Numbered from the stretch's first letter, positions 1-9,036 are shown. The stretch is 64,000 nucleotides of DNA from Citrobacter sp. R56 (GCF_016811995.1 NZ_CP069159.1:1860001-1924000), one strand, 5' to 3'. Program-made: numbers and translations. The notes: a model not told the origin generated them from the sequence alone.

Positions 1-438
1 TTGTACCTGGGTAATCTTTTGTTAATCATTGGATTTGGCGTGATGGCCAATAACCTGTGGTATCTAGCTATCACGATGCCGGTCCTCTTCCTGGCGTACA
101 CCTGTATTATTGCTGCGGAAGAACGCTACCTTGAGGGGCGTTTCGGTGAAACATATCGGCAGTATTGCGCCCGGACGCCGCGCTTGTTGCCACGTCTGAC
201 AGGGTTGCCTCAGACATTGCGCACCTTTTCTTTTCACTGGCGTCGGGTGGTCGTGAAAGAATACAGCACGCTGTGCATTACCCTGTTGATGCTGGTGGCG
301 CTGAGCGCCCGGGGGCTGAACACGGATCCGCAGGACTGGATGATTTCAGGGGCGCTTGCGCTGGCCGTGCTGTTGGCCTGCTTAGGGGTTCGCATGCTGA
401 AAAAATCCGGGAAACTCAGCGCGAGTTCTGCACGCTGA
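1..438 (+). CDS. Isoprenylcysteine carboxyl methyltransferase-like membrane protein (5'-partial)
   Basis: The reading frame is open from the first base, so the N-terminus lies outside the window; the apparent TTG start at base 1 is probably internal. Visible residues give two membrane segments, then EERYLEGRFGETYRQYC and a nearby PRLLP, the C-terminal signature of the ICMT/PEMT family (SAM-dependent methyltransferase fold in the membrane). Two more hydrophobic segments follow at about 85-105 and 112-132. The substrate in bacteria is unknown for most members. It converges on yedF with a shared terminator between them. The family call is good; function is not assignable. Confidence 0.7.
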   Translation: MYLGNLLLIIGFGVMANNLWYLAITMPVLFLAYTCIIAAEERYLEGRFGETYRQYCARTPRLLPRLTGLPQTLRTFSFHWRRVVVKEYSTLCITLLMLVALSARGLNTDPQDWMISGALALAVLLACLGVRMLKKSGKLSASSAR

Positions 439-453
439 CGGGTGATAGAGAGA

Positions 454-478
454 CTCCCGTTGCACGGCGCAACGGGAG
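454..478. terminator. Hairpin between ICMT-like gene and yedF
   Basis: CTCCCGTTGC and GCAACGGGAG form a perfect 10-bp stem with a 5-base loop, between two convergent genes. Likely a bidirectional terminator, although the U-tract is weak on the plus strand. Confidence 0.6.
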
Positions 479-485
479 AATGTTG

Positions 486-719
486 TTACTTCTGAATCAA
501 ATAACGAATCGTTGGGCCATCCTGCTGAATATCCAGCACCGTATAGCCGTGGTTGCGCGCATCTAACGGAATGTTATTAATGGATTGCGGGCAATCGCTG
601 ACCACTTCCAGTATTTCCCCTTTTTTCAGTTGCGGCATGGCTTCCAGCGTGGCAACCGCCGGATAAGGACACGGTTCGCCGACCATATCGAGGCGATAAT
701 CCGGTACGATCTCTTTCAT
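486..719 (-). CDS. yedF: TusA/SirA-family sulfurtransferase-like protein YedF
   Basis: A 77-residue TusA-fold protein. The family CPxP motif is visible as GEPCPYPAVATLEAM at about residues 15-29, with the cysteine that in TusA carries persulfide. It follows yedE with an ATGA start/stop overlap, so the two are translationally coupled. The yedE-yedF pairing is widely associated with selenium or sulfur handling; YedF is thought to accept or relay the chalcogen brought in by YedE. The length matches the E. coli protein. Confidence 0.93.
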   Translation of the reverse strand: MKEIVPDYRLDMVGEPCPYPAVATLEAMPQLKKGEILEVVSDCPQSINNIPLDARNHGYTVLDIQQDGPTIRYLIQK

Positions 720-1921
720 ACAGATTCCTTAGCAGGCGTCAGCCCGGCACGACGGAAGAAACGTTTTTCCCAGCCAATGATAAGCATCAGGGCGGCAAAC
801 AGCAGCAGGTAAGTGACCAACAATCCGCCCAACGGACCAAACGTGTTGAGCAAGTTCACTTTATCCCAGCTGGTAGCCAGCGCGGGAGCGAAATCATCCC
901 AGTAATATGCCAGCAGGGTGGAGCCTATCACGTTGCCTAACCCGACCCACCAGTAGTGGACCTGACCTTCGACCGCACGGTACATCCAGCCGGTTTCGCA
1001 ACCGCCCGCCAGTACGATGCCAAAGCCAAACAGCAGGCCGCCGATGACCGCGTTCGGGCCCGCCCACATGATCTTCGCCTCTACGCCTAACTGCACGTAG
1101 CTGAAGATGCCGATGGCGCTGACCGCCATACCGAAGATGATCGCTTTCGCCATATGGGTACGCCCGGTGATCCACAGATCGCGAAACGCCGAAGTGAAAC
1201 AGATTTGTGCGCGTTCAATCAGCAGACCAAATCCGACGCCGAACAGCATCGCCAGCCCCAGTTTCGGTTTATCCATTGCCGTCAGCAGTGCCCAGCCGAT
1301 CATCCCGATAAAAACCAGCATGCCCAGACGGAAGCGGCGACGGGCCTGATCCGGCTTTTGCGTCAACGGAGAAGCCGCAGAGACTTTCTGCATTTTCACC
1401 GGGATACGAAAAATGGGCAGCAGGGTGAAGCGGGCGCCGAACCAGGAGCCTATCGCCGTAGCCAGTGCAAAGAACCAGGCATGGAGGGAAAACTGCGGAA
1501 TGCCCGTGAAAAAGGCGGCCAGATTACAGCCCATTGCCAGACGGGCGCCGAAACCGGCGATGATTCCGCCTATAATTGCTTGCATGATGCGAATACGGCT
1601 GCGGGGCATGCGCAATTTGACGTTGTTGGCCCACAGCGCTGCGGCAAAACAGCCGCCGAACATGCCGAGGATCATCATGCCGTCGATGCGGGTCAGGGGA
1701 GAGCCTTCCAGATGAATGATTTTGTAGTAACCCCACTCTTCGGCGTGAACATCAAACAGTTGCAGGACTTGACCGCCCCAGCGGGTAAATTCTCCCGTCA
1801 CCGCCCAGAAGGTGCCGGTGATGCCGAAATAATAGGTGGAGAGAATACCTGCTGCGATGACCGCAGGGGCCGGGGCCCAGAATTTAATCAGATAAGTGTG
1901 TTTGAAGTGGTGCCAGGACAT
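716..1921 (-). CDS. yedE: YedE/YeeE-family inner-membrane transporter
   Basis: A 401-residue polytopic inner-membrane protein of the YeeE/YedE family (thiosulfate/selenium transport). Glycine-rich membrane segments recur, and the paired small-residue and cysteine elements typical of the fold are visible: GARLAMGCNLAAF near residue 125 and GIVLAGGCETGWMY near 305; in YeeE such cysteines line the substrate path. It is the first gene of the yedEF operon, overlapping yedF by 4 bases. In several genomes yedE accompanies selenium genes and is proposed to import a selenium compound. The exact substrate is not shown by the sequence. Confidence 0.92.
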   Translation of the reverse strand: MSWHHFKHTYLIKFWAPAPAVIAAGILSTYYFGITGTFWAVTGEFTRWGGQVLQLFDVHAEEWGYYKIIHLEGSPLTRIDGMMILGMFGGCFAAALWANNVKLRMPRSRIRIMQAIIGGIIAGFGARLAMGCNLAAFFTGIPQFSLHAWFFALATAIGSWFGARFTLLPIFRIPVKMQKVSAASPLTQKPDQARRRFRLGMLVFIGMIGWALLTAMDKPKLGLAMLFGVGFGLLIERAQICFTSAFRDLWITGRTHMAKAIIFGMAVSAIGIFSYVQLGVEAKIMWAGPNAVIGGLLFGFGIVLAGGCETGWMYRAVEGQVHYWWVGLGNVIGSTLLAYYWDDFAPALATSWDKVNLLNTFGPLGGLLVTYLLLFAALMLIIGWEKRFFRRAGLTPAKESV

Positions 1922-2105
1922 ACTTTTTAGCCTCTGAACTCAGAAGGAATATAAAGAAGTGCGGATAGTACACCGAACAGATTTTTTTCCCACGACTAAA
2001 AAGAAGTAATACCGATGGGATCAAAGTACAGCGTGTACCCAGAAAGGCTGGCGACATCAGGGCTTTAATGCCACAATCCCATTTTCTTCGCATGCAGGAT
2101 GAATG

Positions 2106-2519
2106 ATGAAAAAATTAGCAATCGTTGGTGCACTACTGGTTCTTGCCGGGTGTGCCGAGGTGGAAAATTATAACGATGTGGTGAAGACGCCAGCGCCAGC
2201 CGGTCTGGAAGGCTACTGGCAGTCGAAGGGACCGCAGCGCAAGATGATGAGCCCTGAAGCCATTGCCAGCCTGGTGGTGACAAAACAGGGCGATACGCTG
2301 GATTGCCGCCAGTGGCAGCGTGTGATTGCCGTGCCGGGGAAACTGACAATGTTTTCAGGCGAGCTAACCAACGTGACGAGCAAACGTGAGATCTATCCGA
2401 TTGAACGTACCGGGAGCACGCTGACGTATGATGGCATGACGCTGCAACGCGTGGATCGTCCGACCGCTGAGTGCGCCGAGGAATTACAAAAATCGCCACT
2501 GGCGACGCCGTTGCCCTGA
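2106..2519 (+). CDS. yedD: Lipoprotein YedD
   Basis: A 137-residue predicted lipoprotein. The N-terminus MKKLAIVGALLVLAGC ends in a clear lipobox (LAGC), so the mature protein starts at Cys16 and is probably outer-membrane anchored (no Asp at +2). There are two adjacent ATG codons; the second (2106) gives the E. coli-length protein and sits well behind an AGGA element. Function is unknown. The gene is divergent from yedE and convergent with amyA, with a terminator 8 bases past its stop. Confidence 0.92.
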   Translation: MKKLAIVGALLVLAGCAEVENYNDVVKTPAPAGLEGYWQSKGPQRKMMSPEAIASLVVTKQGDTLDCRQWQRVIAVPGKLTMFSGELTNVTSKREIYPIERTGSTLTYDGMTLQRVDRPTAECAEELQKSPLATPLP

Positions 2520-2527
2520 CAGGCAAA

Positions 2528-2552
2528 CCCCGGCGGTATCGTGCTGCCGGGG
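2528..2552. terminator. Bidirectional terminator between yedD and amyA
   Basis: CCCCGGC ... GCCGGGG stem followed by GGTATTTTAT on the plus strand, lying between two convergent genes. Confidence 0.6.
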
Positions 2553-2559
2553 TGGTATT

Positions 2560-4047
2560 TTATAAGGCCTCTTCAATCACCCACACGCTGACGCTTCCCC
2601 CGTTGCAGTAAAACGTCGCTTCGCCGTTTTCATCGGTGAGCACACTTTCCTCGCGGTTTCCAAGAAAATCACGCCAGGTTTTATTACCGTAATTCGCGCC
2701 TAAGGTGATCGTCTTCTCGCCGTCGTCGCCATTCGAGAGCACCACCACACATCCCGGGTCTTCCTGGGTTCCGCTACGACTGAACGCGATACAGTTAGGG
2801 TGATCAAACCAGAGCGTCTGGATGCCGTGGGCGAAACGCTGACGGGCCAGAATCAGCTCATCGAGTTGTTCAATGACCGGCATATCAATGGGGTAAATTT
2901 CCCCGTCGCCGCCCTCGTCTTCATAGTGGGCACCGTATAAGTCGGGATAGAAAACAGACGGTACGCCGTTTTCCCGTAGCAGGATCAGCGCATAGGCCAG
3001 CGGCTTAAACCACGGTTCGACGGGGGCTTCCAGCGCCTGTAAGGGCTGAGTGTCGTGGTTAGCGACCAGCGTCACGGCATGAAACGGATCGGCTTCGACC
3101 AGCGTTCCGGTAAAAATCTGGCTCATGTCGTACTCGCGCCCCTGACGCGACGCTTCGTGAAACTTCATCTGCAAAGGGGCGTCGAACAGCATGGTTTTCC
3201 CGTCAACCTGGTTGATATAGGTTTGCAGTTTGTCCACCTCATGCGACCAGTATTCCGCGACGATAAAAAGCGGTTTTGGCGCCACTTCCTGGACGTGCTC
3301 GATCCACTCTTTGTAAAACCAGGCGGGAATGTGTTTGACGGCGTCCAGGCGGAAGCCATCGCAATGGGTTTGTTCCATCACCCAGCGCGCCCAGTATTTG
3401 ATCTCTTCTGTTACCGCGTGATTGCGAAAGTCGATATTTTCGCCCATCAGATAGTCGAAGTTACCCAGTTCGTCATCGACCTGGTCGTTCCAGCCTTCGC
3501 CGGTGTAGTCGTTGACGATTTTAAAAATGCCGTCTTCGGTGGGGTTTTCGATATGGTCGATGCCGCTAAAACATTTGAAGTCCCAGATGAACTGCGAATA
3601 CTGACCGGCGCGGGCAGGGAAGGTGTAGCGCGTCCAGCCTTCACATTCGATGATCTCGTCATCAATCTGCGTGCGGTCCTGCTCGTTGACGCGCTGTACG
3701 CGGATGGCTTCTTTCTCATCCGCCCCCATTTTGTGGTTGACCACCACATCCAGCAGGACGGCAATGTCATTGTGCTTGAGCGCATCAATCGCGCCCAAAA
3801 GCTGGGCTTTGTCGCCGTATTTGGTGGCAATGGTGCCTTTCTGATCAAACTCACCGAGATCGAACATGTCGTAGGAGTCATAACCCACGGAATAACCGCC
3901 AGAAGCGCCTTTATAGGCCGGGGGCAGCCAGACCATATTGATACCGATATCGTTGAGTCCGCCCGCGCGTTCGGCCAGTTCAAGCCACAGCTTGCCGCCC
4001 TCAGGGTAATACCAGTGGAAGTACTGCAATAACGTGGGGTTTTTCAT
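2560..4047 (-). CDS. amyA: Cytoplasmic alpha-amylase AmyA
   Basis: A 495-residue GH13 alpha-amylase without a signal peptide, matching the cytoplasmic E. coli enzyme in length. All four GH13 regions are visible: LLDVVVNHK (region I), [10 protein letters not shown] with the nucleophile Asp (II), FIVAEYW with the acid/base Glu (III) and LVANHDTQ (IV). It hydrolyses internal alpha-1,4 bonds of maltodextrin or glycogen-type polymers. It lies directly after fliT on the same strand. A 12-bp perfect inverted repeat ends 8 bases before the start and contains the best Shine-Dalgarno candidate (GGAG), so translation could be structure-controlled (inference). Confidence 0.97.
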   Translation of the reverse strand: MKNPTLLQYFHWYYPEGGKLWLELAERAGGLNDIGINMVWLPPAYKGASGGYSVGYDSYDMFDLGEFDQKGTIATKYGDKAQLLGAIDALKHNDIAVLLDVVVNHKMGADEKEAIRVQRVNEQDRTQIDDEIIECEGWTRYTFPARAGQYSQFIWDFKCFSGIDHIENPTEDGIFKIVNDYTGEGWNDQVDDELGNFDYLMGENIDFRNHAVTEEIKYWARWVMEQTHCDGFRLDAVKHIPAWFYKEWIEHVQEVAPKPLFIVAEYWSHEVDKLQTYINQVDGKTMLFDAPLQMKFHEASRQGREYDMSQIFTGTLVEADPFHAVTLVANHDTQPLQALEAPVEPWFKPLAYALILLRENGVPSVFYPDLYGAHYEDEGGDGEIYPIDMPVIEQLDELILARQRFAHGIQTLWFDHPNCIAFSRSGTQEDPGCVVVLSNGDDGEKTITLGANYGNKTWRDFLGNREESVLTDENGEATFYCNGGSVSVWVIEEAL

Positions 4048-4055
4048 CTTCCGTG

Positions 4056-4085
4056 CTCCAGAAGTCGTTTAGCCGACTTCTGGAG
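4056..4085 (-). promoter_or_regulatory. Perfect 12-bp inverted repeat overlapping the amyA ribosome-binding site
   Basis: On the minus strand CTCCAGAAGTCG and CGACTTCTGGAG flank a 6-base loop. The final GGAG of the right arm is 8 bases from the amyA ATG and is therefore base-paired in the hairpin. No U-run follows, so it is a poor intrinsic terminator; it may be a partial terminator for fliDST or a translational switch for amyA. Confidence 0.55.
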
Positions 4086-4115
4086 TATGGAAGATAATTG
4101 ATACTAAGCGGGATT

Positions 4116-4487
4116 TTATTGTGGCGCGGCAGGGGCGTCGGGAACCAGCAGCATGCCTGAGAGACGACCATAGGCATGGTTGAGTGATTGCTGGCGCGTC
4201 GACTGGCCAATCAGGTTGCTCAGCTCATCCAGGCGCTGTTGCAGCAGGACTTTCAGACGCTGTTCGTTATCCAGCGTCTGTTTGATATAGCCCGCAATCA
4301 GCTCCTGCACACTTCGCGTAATCCCCGGTGGAGTTTGTGTTTCCACAACCGTTTCAATGCTTTGTAGATAGGAAACTTCCTGTTCCAGTAACAGATCCCA
4401 TTCACCCCGCTGCGCAAGTTCCAGCAGCGATTGACTGAGCAGCGCAATGCGCTGCCAACGGTTGATAAACTCCACGGCTAAGGTCAT
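4116..4487 (-). CDS. fliT: Flagellar export chaperone FliT
   Basis: A 123-residue mostly helical protein, last gene of fliDST. It is the export chaperone for the filament cap protein FliD and, when free, an anti-FlhDC factor that damps class II flagellar transcription. Start is fixed by the TAATG overlap with the fliS stop (1-base overlap). The length is typical (about 121-122). The long central helix (residues 25-70) and the C-terminal regulatory helix are consistent with the FliT fold. Confidence 0.95.
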   Translation of the reverse strand: MTLAVEFINRWQRIALLSQSLLELAQRGEWDLLLEQEVSYLQSIETVVETQTPPGITRSVQELIAGYIKQTLDNEQRLKVLLQQRLDELSNLIGQSTRQQSLNHAYGRLSGMLLVPDAPAAPQ

Positions 4488-4894
4488 TAACGAGACTCCT
4501 GGGAAGATACTTTCGGTGAGATCTGCTTCCAGGCTTCTGCAATATTGCCGAGTAACCCTTCCACTTCTTCAATGGCCTGACTGTCATTACGTAAGTTTGC
4601 TTGCAGCAAACGGCGGATCATATAGTCGTACAGTGACGACAGATTGGTGGCGACGTCGCCGCCGTTCTCCTCATCCAACCCGGCTTTAAGTCCATTGTCG
4701 ATAATGTTGATGGCTTTGCTTAACGCCTGGCCTTTAGCAACAGTGTCGCCCTGCTGCATAAACAAGCGCGCACGCACCAGGGCGCTGTTGGCGCCGTCAA
4801 ACAACATTTCGATCAGCTGATGCGGACTGGCGCTCATTACGGCGCTTTCCACGCCGATTTGTGCATAGGCTTTTGTACCGCTAGCGGTATACAT
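4487..4894 (-). CDS. fliS: Flagellin export chaperone FliS
   Basis: A 135-residue helical chaperone that binds the C-terminus of flagellin in the cytoplasm and prevents premature polymerisation. Family hallmarks are the N-terminal YQ-type segment (AYAQIGVES) and the core helix [11 protein letters not shown] at about 26-36. It sits 15 bases after fliD and overlaps fliT by 1 base in the fliDST operon, driven by the sigma-28 promoter at 6355-6381. Confidence 0.97.
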   Translation of the reverse strand: MYTASGTKAYAQIGVESAVMSASPHQLIEMLFDGANSALVRARLFMQQGDTVAKGQALSKAINIIDNGLKAGLDEENGGDVATNLSSLYDYMIRRLLQANLRNDSQAIEEVEGLLGNIAEAWKQISPKVSSQESR

Positions 4895-4909
4895 GGTTAC
4901 CTCGTGTTA

Positions 4910-6316
4910 TCAGGAGCTGCTCATGGCAGAAAACTGCTGGCTCAGGTAGCTACTTGTGCCATTGAGTTTGCTCATCATGGTATCCAGCTGCGTAAACTGC
5001 GCCTTATAACGGGCGACGGTGTCGTCGATACTGGCGCTTACTGCAAGATACTGTTTGGTCAGCTTTTTCAATGTCGCATTAATACTGTCCTCGGCGCTGT
5101 CGATAATGCCATCATCGGCGAGGTAGGCTTTCACTTCGGTGGCAATTTTGGTGGTAATACCGGTTTCTTTACCGTCACCGACCAGCAACTGGCGCGTTGC
5201 CGTCGTATTCTCTTTTAGCGCTTTATCCAGCTTCTCGTCGTCAATCTTCAGCTTGCCGGTTGTCCCGTCAGTGGTAATGCCGATTTCACTTAAGGTTTTG
5301 AACGGGCCGTCGCTGCCGCTGTTGGTAAACTGCGCGCGGATCCCGGTCTGGATCGTACGTACCACGCTGTCGCCAATCAGCGCACCGTTGCTCTGATCCT
5401 GCGTTTCCGCGCCCGGATCCACTTCGGTGTATTTCGTCAGGGAGGTAAAGGTATCCATCAGCGAGTTGTACGCATCCACCCAACCTTTAATCGCTTCTGT
5501 CGCTTTGTCATTACTTTTGGTGACGGTAAGGCGTGCGTCAGTCACCTCTTTGGTCAGATTGAGCGTGACGCCCTGCGGCGCATCGGTAATGGTGTTGCTC
5601 GGGCGTTCAATATCGATGCCGTTAACGGTCAATTGCGCATTCTGCGCGCTGACCAGCTGTTTCATATTGCCGGTGCCCGTTGTGCTGTCGTAGGCCAGCA
5701 AATCGTTGAGCTTGCTGTCGCCTTCCACGGAAACGGTCATTTGATTCTCGGTACCGGTGTCGGACGTCAGCACCAGTTGATAATCGCCTTCTTTTACTTT
5801 AACGATGCTCGCGGAAACACCGCTGTCGGCATCGTTAATCGCGTCACGAATACCTTCCAGCGAGGTCTGGTCTTTCGTGAGTTTAATTTCCAGCGGCTCT
5901 TTGCGGCCTTTTTGTTCAATTTTGAGGGTGCGGCTTTCTGCGGAGGTATCGCCCAGCGCATCTTTTGTTGAACTGATATCAATATTGGTACTTAGCGATT
6001 GTGCCTGCGCCAGTTTATTGACGCTGATGGTATAGATGCCAGGTGCTGCGCCTGCGGTGGTGGTGGCGGTCAGGTCTTCGGTGCTACTGGTCACGGTGGT
6101 GCTCTTAAACAGATCGGCATTATTCAGCGTGGTATTGGCTGTCTGGAATTTTTCCAGCGCGCTTTTCAGCGTGCCATAGGCCGTCAGGCGCGCAGTGTTA
6201 GCGCTCTGCTGTTGCGTGATCGGCGTTAAACGTCCTTTTTCTGCAGTGGTCAGGTTCGTCAACAATGCATCCAGCGGTAAATTTGAGCCGACGCCCAGTG
6301 ATGAAATCGAAGCCAT
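4910..6316 (-). CDS. fliD: Flagellar filament cap protein FliD
   Basis: A 468-residue HAP2 protein that forms the cap at the filament tip and drives flagellin insertion. The conserved N-terminal start SISSLGVGSNLPLDALL and the C-terminal helical end SYLSQQFSAM are visible, with threonine/serine-rich variable domains between. It is divergent from fliC, the E. coli arrangement; the fliB methylase that Salmonella carries between fliC and fliD is absent. First gene of fliDST. Confidence 0.97.
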   Translation of the reverse strand: MASISSLGVGSNLPLDALLTNLTTAEKGRLTPITQQQSANTARLTAYGTLKSALEKFQTANTTLNNADLFKSTTVTSSTEDLTATTTAGAAPGIYTISVNKLAQAQSLSTNIDISSTKDALGDTSAESRTLKIEQKGRKEPLEIKLTKDQTSLEGIRDAINDADSGVSASIVKVKEGDYQLVLTSDTGTENQMTVSVEGDSKLNDLLAYDSTTGTGNMKQLVSAQNAQLTVNGIDIERPSNTITDAPQGVTLNLTKEVTDARLTVTKSNDKATEAIKGWVDAYNSLMDTFTSLTKYTEVDPGAETQDQSNGALIGDSVVRTIQTGIRAQFTNSGSDGPFKTLSEIGITTDGTTGKLKIDDEKLDKALKENTTATRQLLVGDGKETGITTKIATEVKAYLADDGIIDSAEDSINATLKKLTKQYLAVSASIDDTVARYKAQFTQLDTMMSKLNGTSSYLSQQFSAMSSS

Positions 6317-6354
6317 GCCTTATTCCTTGTGATTGCAAACAGTAGTTAACCGCG

Positions 6355-6381
6355 TTATCGGCAATCTGTTGGCAAAGTTTA
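6355..6381 (-). promoter_or_regulatory. Sigma-28 (FliA) promoter of fliDST
   Basis: Minus-strand TAAACTTT, 11-base spacer, GCCGATAA: the -10 is a full match to the sigma-28 consensus and the -35 is one base off. It lies 39 bases upstream of fliD. Confidence 0.85.
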
Positions 6382-6474
6382 ATAATAGTTTCAGGAAAAT
6401 AATGCGCGGAATAATGGTGAATAAAGAGGGTATTTCGTGGACTAAAAAAAAGAGGGCAGAAATTAAAAATTTTC

Positions 6475-6501
6475 TAAAGTTCGAATTTAAGGTGCCGATA
6501 C
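6475..6501 (+). promoter_or_regulatory. Sigma-28 (FliA) promoter of fliC
   Basis: TAAAGTTC, 11-base spacer, GCCGATAC: a near-consensus sigma-28 promoter 75 bases upstream of the fliC start. Confidence 0.88.
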
Positions 6502-6576
6502 AAGGGTTACGGTAAGAAACCGTGGGCAACAGAACAGCCCAATAAACATCAAGTTGTAATTGATAAGGAAAAGATC

Positions 6577-8094
6577 ATGGCACAAGTCATTAATACAAAC
6601 AGCCTGTCGCTGTTGACCCAGAATAACCTGAACAAATCTCAGTCTACTCTGAGCTCCGCTATTGAGCGTCTGTCTTCCGGTCTGCGTATCAACAGCGCGA
6701 AAGACGATGCGGCTGGCCAGGCGATCGCTAACCGTTTCACCTCTAACATCAAAGGTCTGACTCAGGCTTCCCGTAACGCTAACGACGGTATCTCCATTGC
6801 GCAGACTACCGAAGGCGCGCTGAACGAAATCAACAACAACCTGCAGCGTGTACGTGAACTGACTGTTCAGGCAACTAACGGAACTAACTCCGACAGCGAC
6901 CTGACCTCCATCCAGAACGAAATCACCCAGCGTCTGAGCGAAATCGATCGCGTATCCGGTCAGACTCAGTTCAACGGCGTGAAAGTACTGGCTCAGGACA
7001 ACACCCTGAAAATCCAGGTTGGCGCAAACGACGGCGAAACCATCGATATCGATCTGAAAAAAATCGATACTCAGAGCCTGGGTGTGGCTGACTTCCGCGT
7101 GAACGGCGCGCAGAAAGCGACCGCCAGCGACCTGATCTCCAAATTTGGTGCGACCGGTACTGATAACTACAGCGCTACTGTTGGTGGTGCTGCTGCAACT
7201 GTAAATGTTGACGTTAAGTCTCAGAATGTCACTTCTGGTGGTAATGCGCTTTATGTCAGCGCGGCCGATGGTAGTCTGGTGACTACAGCGACCACCCCGA
7301 ATACGGCTTCTGCTGCCTATACCACTACTGCAACGGCTAACGGTTCTGCAACGAGCATGGCGGCGCTGGGGGCGAGTGCGAAAGTCGGTGATAAATTCAG
7401 TTTTGACGGTATGGAATTTACCAAAACCGCGGATGGCACTGATCCAGAGTTTGGTAACGGTAGTTATACGGCTAAGGTTGATGGTAAAACAGTAACCTTT
7501 ACCGTCGACTCTTCAACCGCTGCTGCGGGCACTGGGGCAAAAGTCAGCACTGACGTTGATCTGTATGCAAGCCAGAACGGTACTCTGACTACTGCTGCAA
7601 CGACCGCGAACAAAGCTGCGACTGTCACTGACCTGCAGAACGCTAATGCAACCAAAACCGGTAGCACCCTGAAATCAAGCGGCGCTACCTATGATGTTGA
7701 TGTTGATGGCAACGTAACCACTGGTGCAGGTGCCAACAAGAAAACCATGTACATCACTACCGGCACCAACGGTAGCGCTAAACTGGTTAACGAAGACGTT
7801 GCGAAAGCCAGCACCAGCACTGAAGATCCGCTGGCTGTCATTGACAATGCGCTGGCACAGGTTGACGCACTGCGTTCTGACCTCGGTGCGGTACAGAACC
7901 GTTTCGATTCTACCATCACCAACCTGGGCAACACCGTCAACAACCTGACCTCTGCTCGTAGCCGTATCGAAGATGCTGACTACGCGACCGAAGTGTCCAA
8001 CATGTCCAAAGCGCAGATCCTGCAACAGGCGGGTACCTCTGTTCTGGCACAGGCCAACCAGGTTCCGCAGAACGTTCTGTCTCTGCTGCGTTAA
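6577..8094 (+). CDS. fliC: Flagellin FliC
   Basis: A 505-residue flagellin. Conserved D0/D1 regions are seen at residues 1-180 (AQVINTNSLSLLTQNNLNKS) and about 415-505, ending QVPQNVLSLLR. The central part (about 185-410) is the variable H-antigen domain: rich in Ala, Gly, Thr and Ser with no cysteine. Two look-alike stretches, DGSLVTTATTPNTA near 229 and NGTLTTAATTANKA near 334, suggest internal domain duplication. It is transcribed from its own sigma-28 promoter, with an AAGGAAAAG ribosome site, and ends at a strong terminator. Confidence 0.98.
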   Translation: MAQVINTNSLSLLTQNNLNKSQSTLSSAIERLSSGLRINSAKDDAAGQAIANRFTSNIKGLTQASRNANDGISIAQTTEGALNEINNNLQRVRELTVQATNGTNSDSDLTSIQNEITQRLSEIDRVSGQTQFNGVKVLAQDNTLKIQVGANDGETIDIDLKKIDTQSLGVADFRVNGAQKATASDLISKFGATGTDNYSATVGGAAATVNVDVKSQNVTSGGNALYVSAADGSLVTTATTPNTASAAYTTTATANGSATSMAALGASAKVGDKFSFDGMEFTKTADGTDPEFGNGSYTAKVDGKTVTFTVDSSTAAAGTGAKVSTDVDLYASQNGTLTTAATTANKAATVTDLQNANATKTGSTLKSSGATYDVDVDGNVTTGAGANKKTMYITTGTNGSAKLVNEDVAKASTSTEDPLAVIDNALAQVDALRSDLGAVQNRFDSTITNLGNTVNNLTSARSRIEDADYATEVSNMSKAQILQQAGTSVLAQANQVPQNVLSLLR

Positions 8095-8110
8095 TTCACA
8101 CTTTTCGCGC

Positions 8111-8135
8111 AAACCCCGCTTCGGCGGGGTTTTTT
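8111..8135 (+). terminator. fliC terminator
   Basis: ACCCCGC-TTC-GGCGGGGT followed by six T. In E. coli the fliC 3'UTR is the source of the sRNA FliX, which ends at the equivalent terminator; a FliX homologue would lie just before this point. Confidence 0.85.
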
Positions 8136-8205
8136 ACGCCCGTCATTTACCCGTAACCCCTAAATAACCCCTCATTTCACCCACTATTCATCCGATTAAA
8201 ACCCC

Positions 8206-8232
8206 TGCAGAAACGGATAATCATGCCGATAA
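8206..8232 (+). promoter_or_regulatory. Possible sigma-28 promoter of fliAZ
   Basis: A perfect GCCGATAA -10 element at 8225-8232, 25 bases upstream of the fliA GTG. The matching -35 (TGCAGAAA, 11-base spacing) is weak. The class II FlhDC-dependent promoter expected here was not delimited. Confidence 0.55.
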
Positions 8233-8257
8233 CTCATTTAACGCAGGGCTGTTTATC

Positions 8258-8977
8258 GTGAATTCACTGTATACCGCTGAAGGTGTAATGGATAAACACT
8301 CGCTGTGGCAGCGTTATGTACCGCTGGTGCGTCACGAAGCATTGCGCCTTCAGGTGCGTTTGCCCGCGAGCGTAGAACTGGACGACCTGCTACAGGCAGG
8401 CGGCATCGGGTTATTAAATGCAGTTGACCGATATGATGCTCTGCAAGGAACGGCATTTACCACTTACGCAGTGCAGCGTATTCGTGGAGCGATGCTGGAT
8501 GAACTACGCAGCCGGGATTGGGTGCCGCGTAGCGTCCGACGCAATGCTCGCGAAGTGGCGCAGGCGATGGGGCAACTGGAACAGGAATTAGGGCGTAACG
8601 CGACGGAAACTGAAGTGGCGGAGCGTCTGGCGATTCCTGTGCAAGAGTATCGTCAGATGTTGCTCGATACCAATAACAGCCAGCTCTTCTCCTATGACGA
8701 GTGGCGGGAAGAGCATGGCGATAGCGTCGAGCTGGTGACTGAAGAACATCAGCAGGAAAACCCGTTACAACAACTTCTTGAAAGCAATTTACGCCAGCGC
8801 GTGATGGATGCCATTGAGGCACTGCCGGAACGTGAACAACTGGTGTTGACGCTCTATTACCAGGAAGAGCTCAATCTCAAAGAGATTGGCGCTGTCCTGG
8901 AGGTTGGCGAGTCACGGGTGAGTCAGTTGCACAGTCAGGCGATCAAACGTCTACGCACCAAGCTGGGTAAGTTATAG
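8258..8977 (+). CDS. fliA: Flagellar sigma factor FliA (sigma-28)
   Basis: A 239-residue sigma-70-family factor that directs RNA polymerase to class III flagellar promoters such as those before fliC and fliD here. Region 2 (DDLLQAGGIGLLNAVDRYD ... RIRGAMLDELRS), region 3 (WVPRSVRRNAREV) and region 4 (LNLKEIGAVLEVGESRVSQ) are all present. A GTG start gives the exact E. coli length; the next in-frame ATG is 11 codons in. fliZ follows 59 bases downstream. Confidence 0.97.
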   Translation: MNSLYTAEGVMDKHSLWQRYVPLVRHEALRLQVRLPASVELDDLLQAGGIGLLNAVDRYDALQGTAFTTYAVQRIRGAMLDELRSRDWVPRSVRRNAREVAQAMGQLEQELGRNATETEVAERLAIPVQEYRQMLLDTNNSQLFSYDEWREEHGDSVELVTEEHQQENPLQQLLESNLRQRVMDAIEALPEREQLVLTLYYQEELNLKEIGAVLEVGESRVSQLHSQAIKRLRTKLGKL

Positions 8978-9036
8978 GCGGCGGTTATCGCGCCGCTGAA
9001 AAATGCCGCACAACGAATTGACTACCAGGAGTTCTC

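Noticed and set aside
1154-1930. 258-codon open frame opposite yedE
   Set aside because: Antisense shadow of a GC-rich membrane-protein gene; biased, low-complexity charged sequence.
3055-4032. 325-codon open frame on the strand opposite amyA
   Set aside because: Codon-phase shadow of amyA, whose GH13 motifs are all present; the antisense frame has no recognisable domain or ribosome site.
6316-6576. fliB lysine methylase between fliC and fliD
   Set aside because: Only 260 bases lie between the divergent genes, containing the two sigma-28 promoters; there is no room for fliB.
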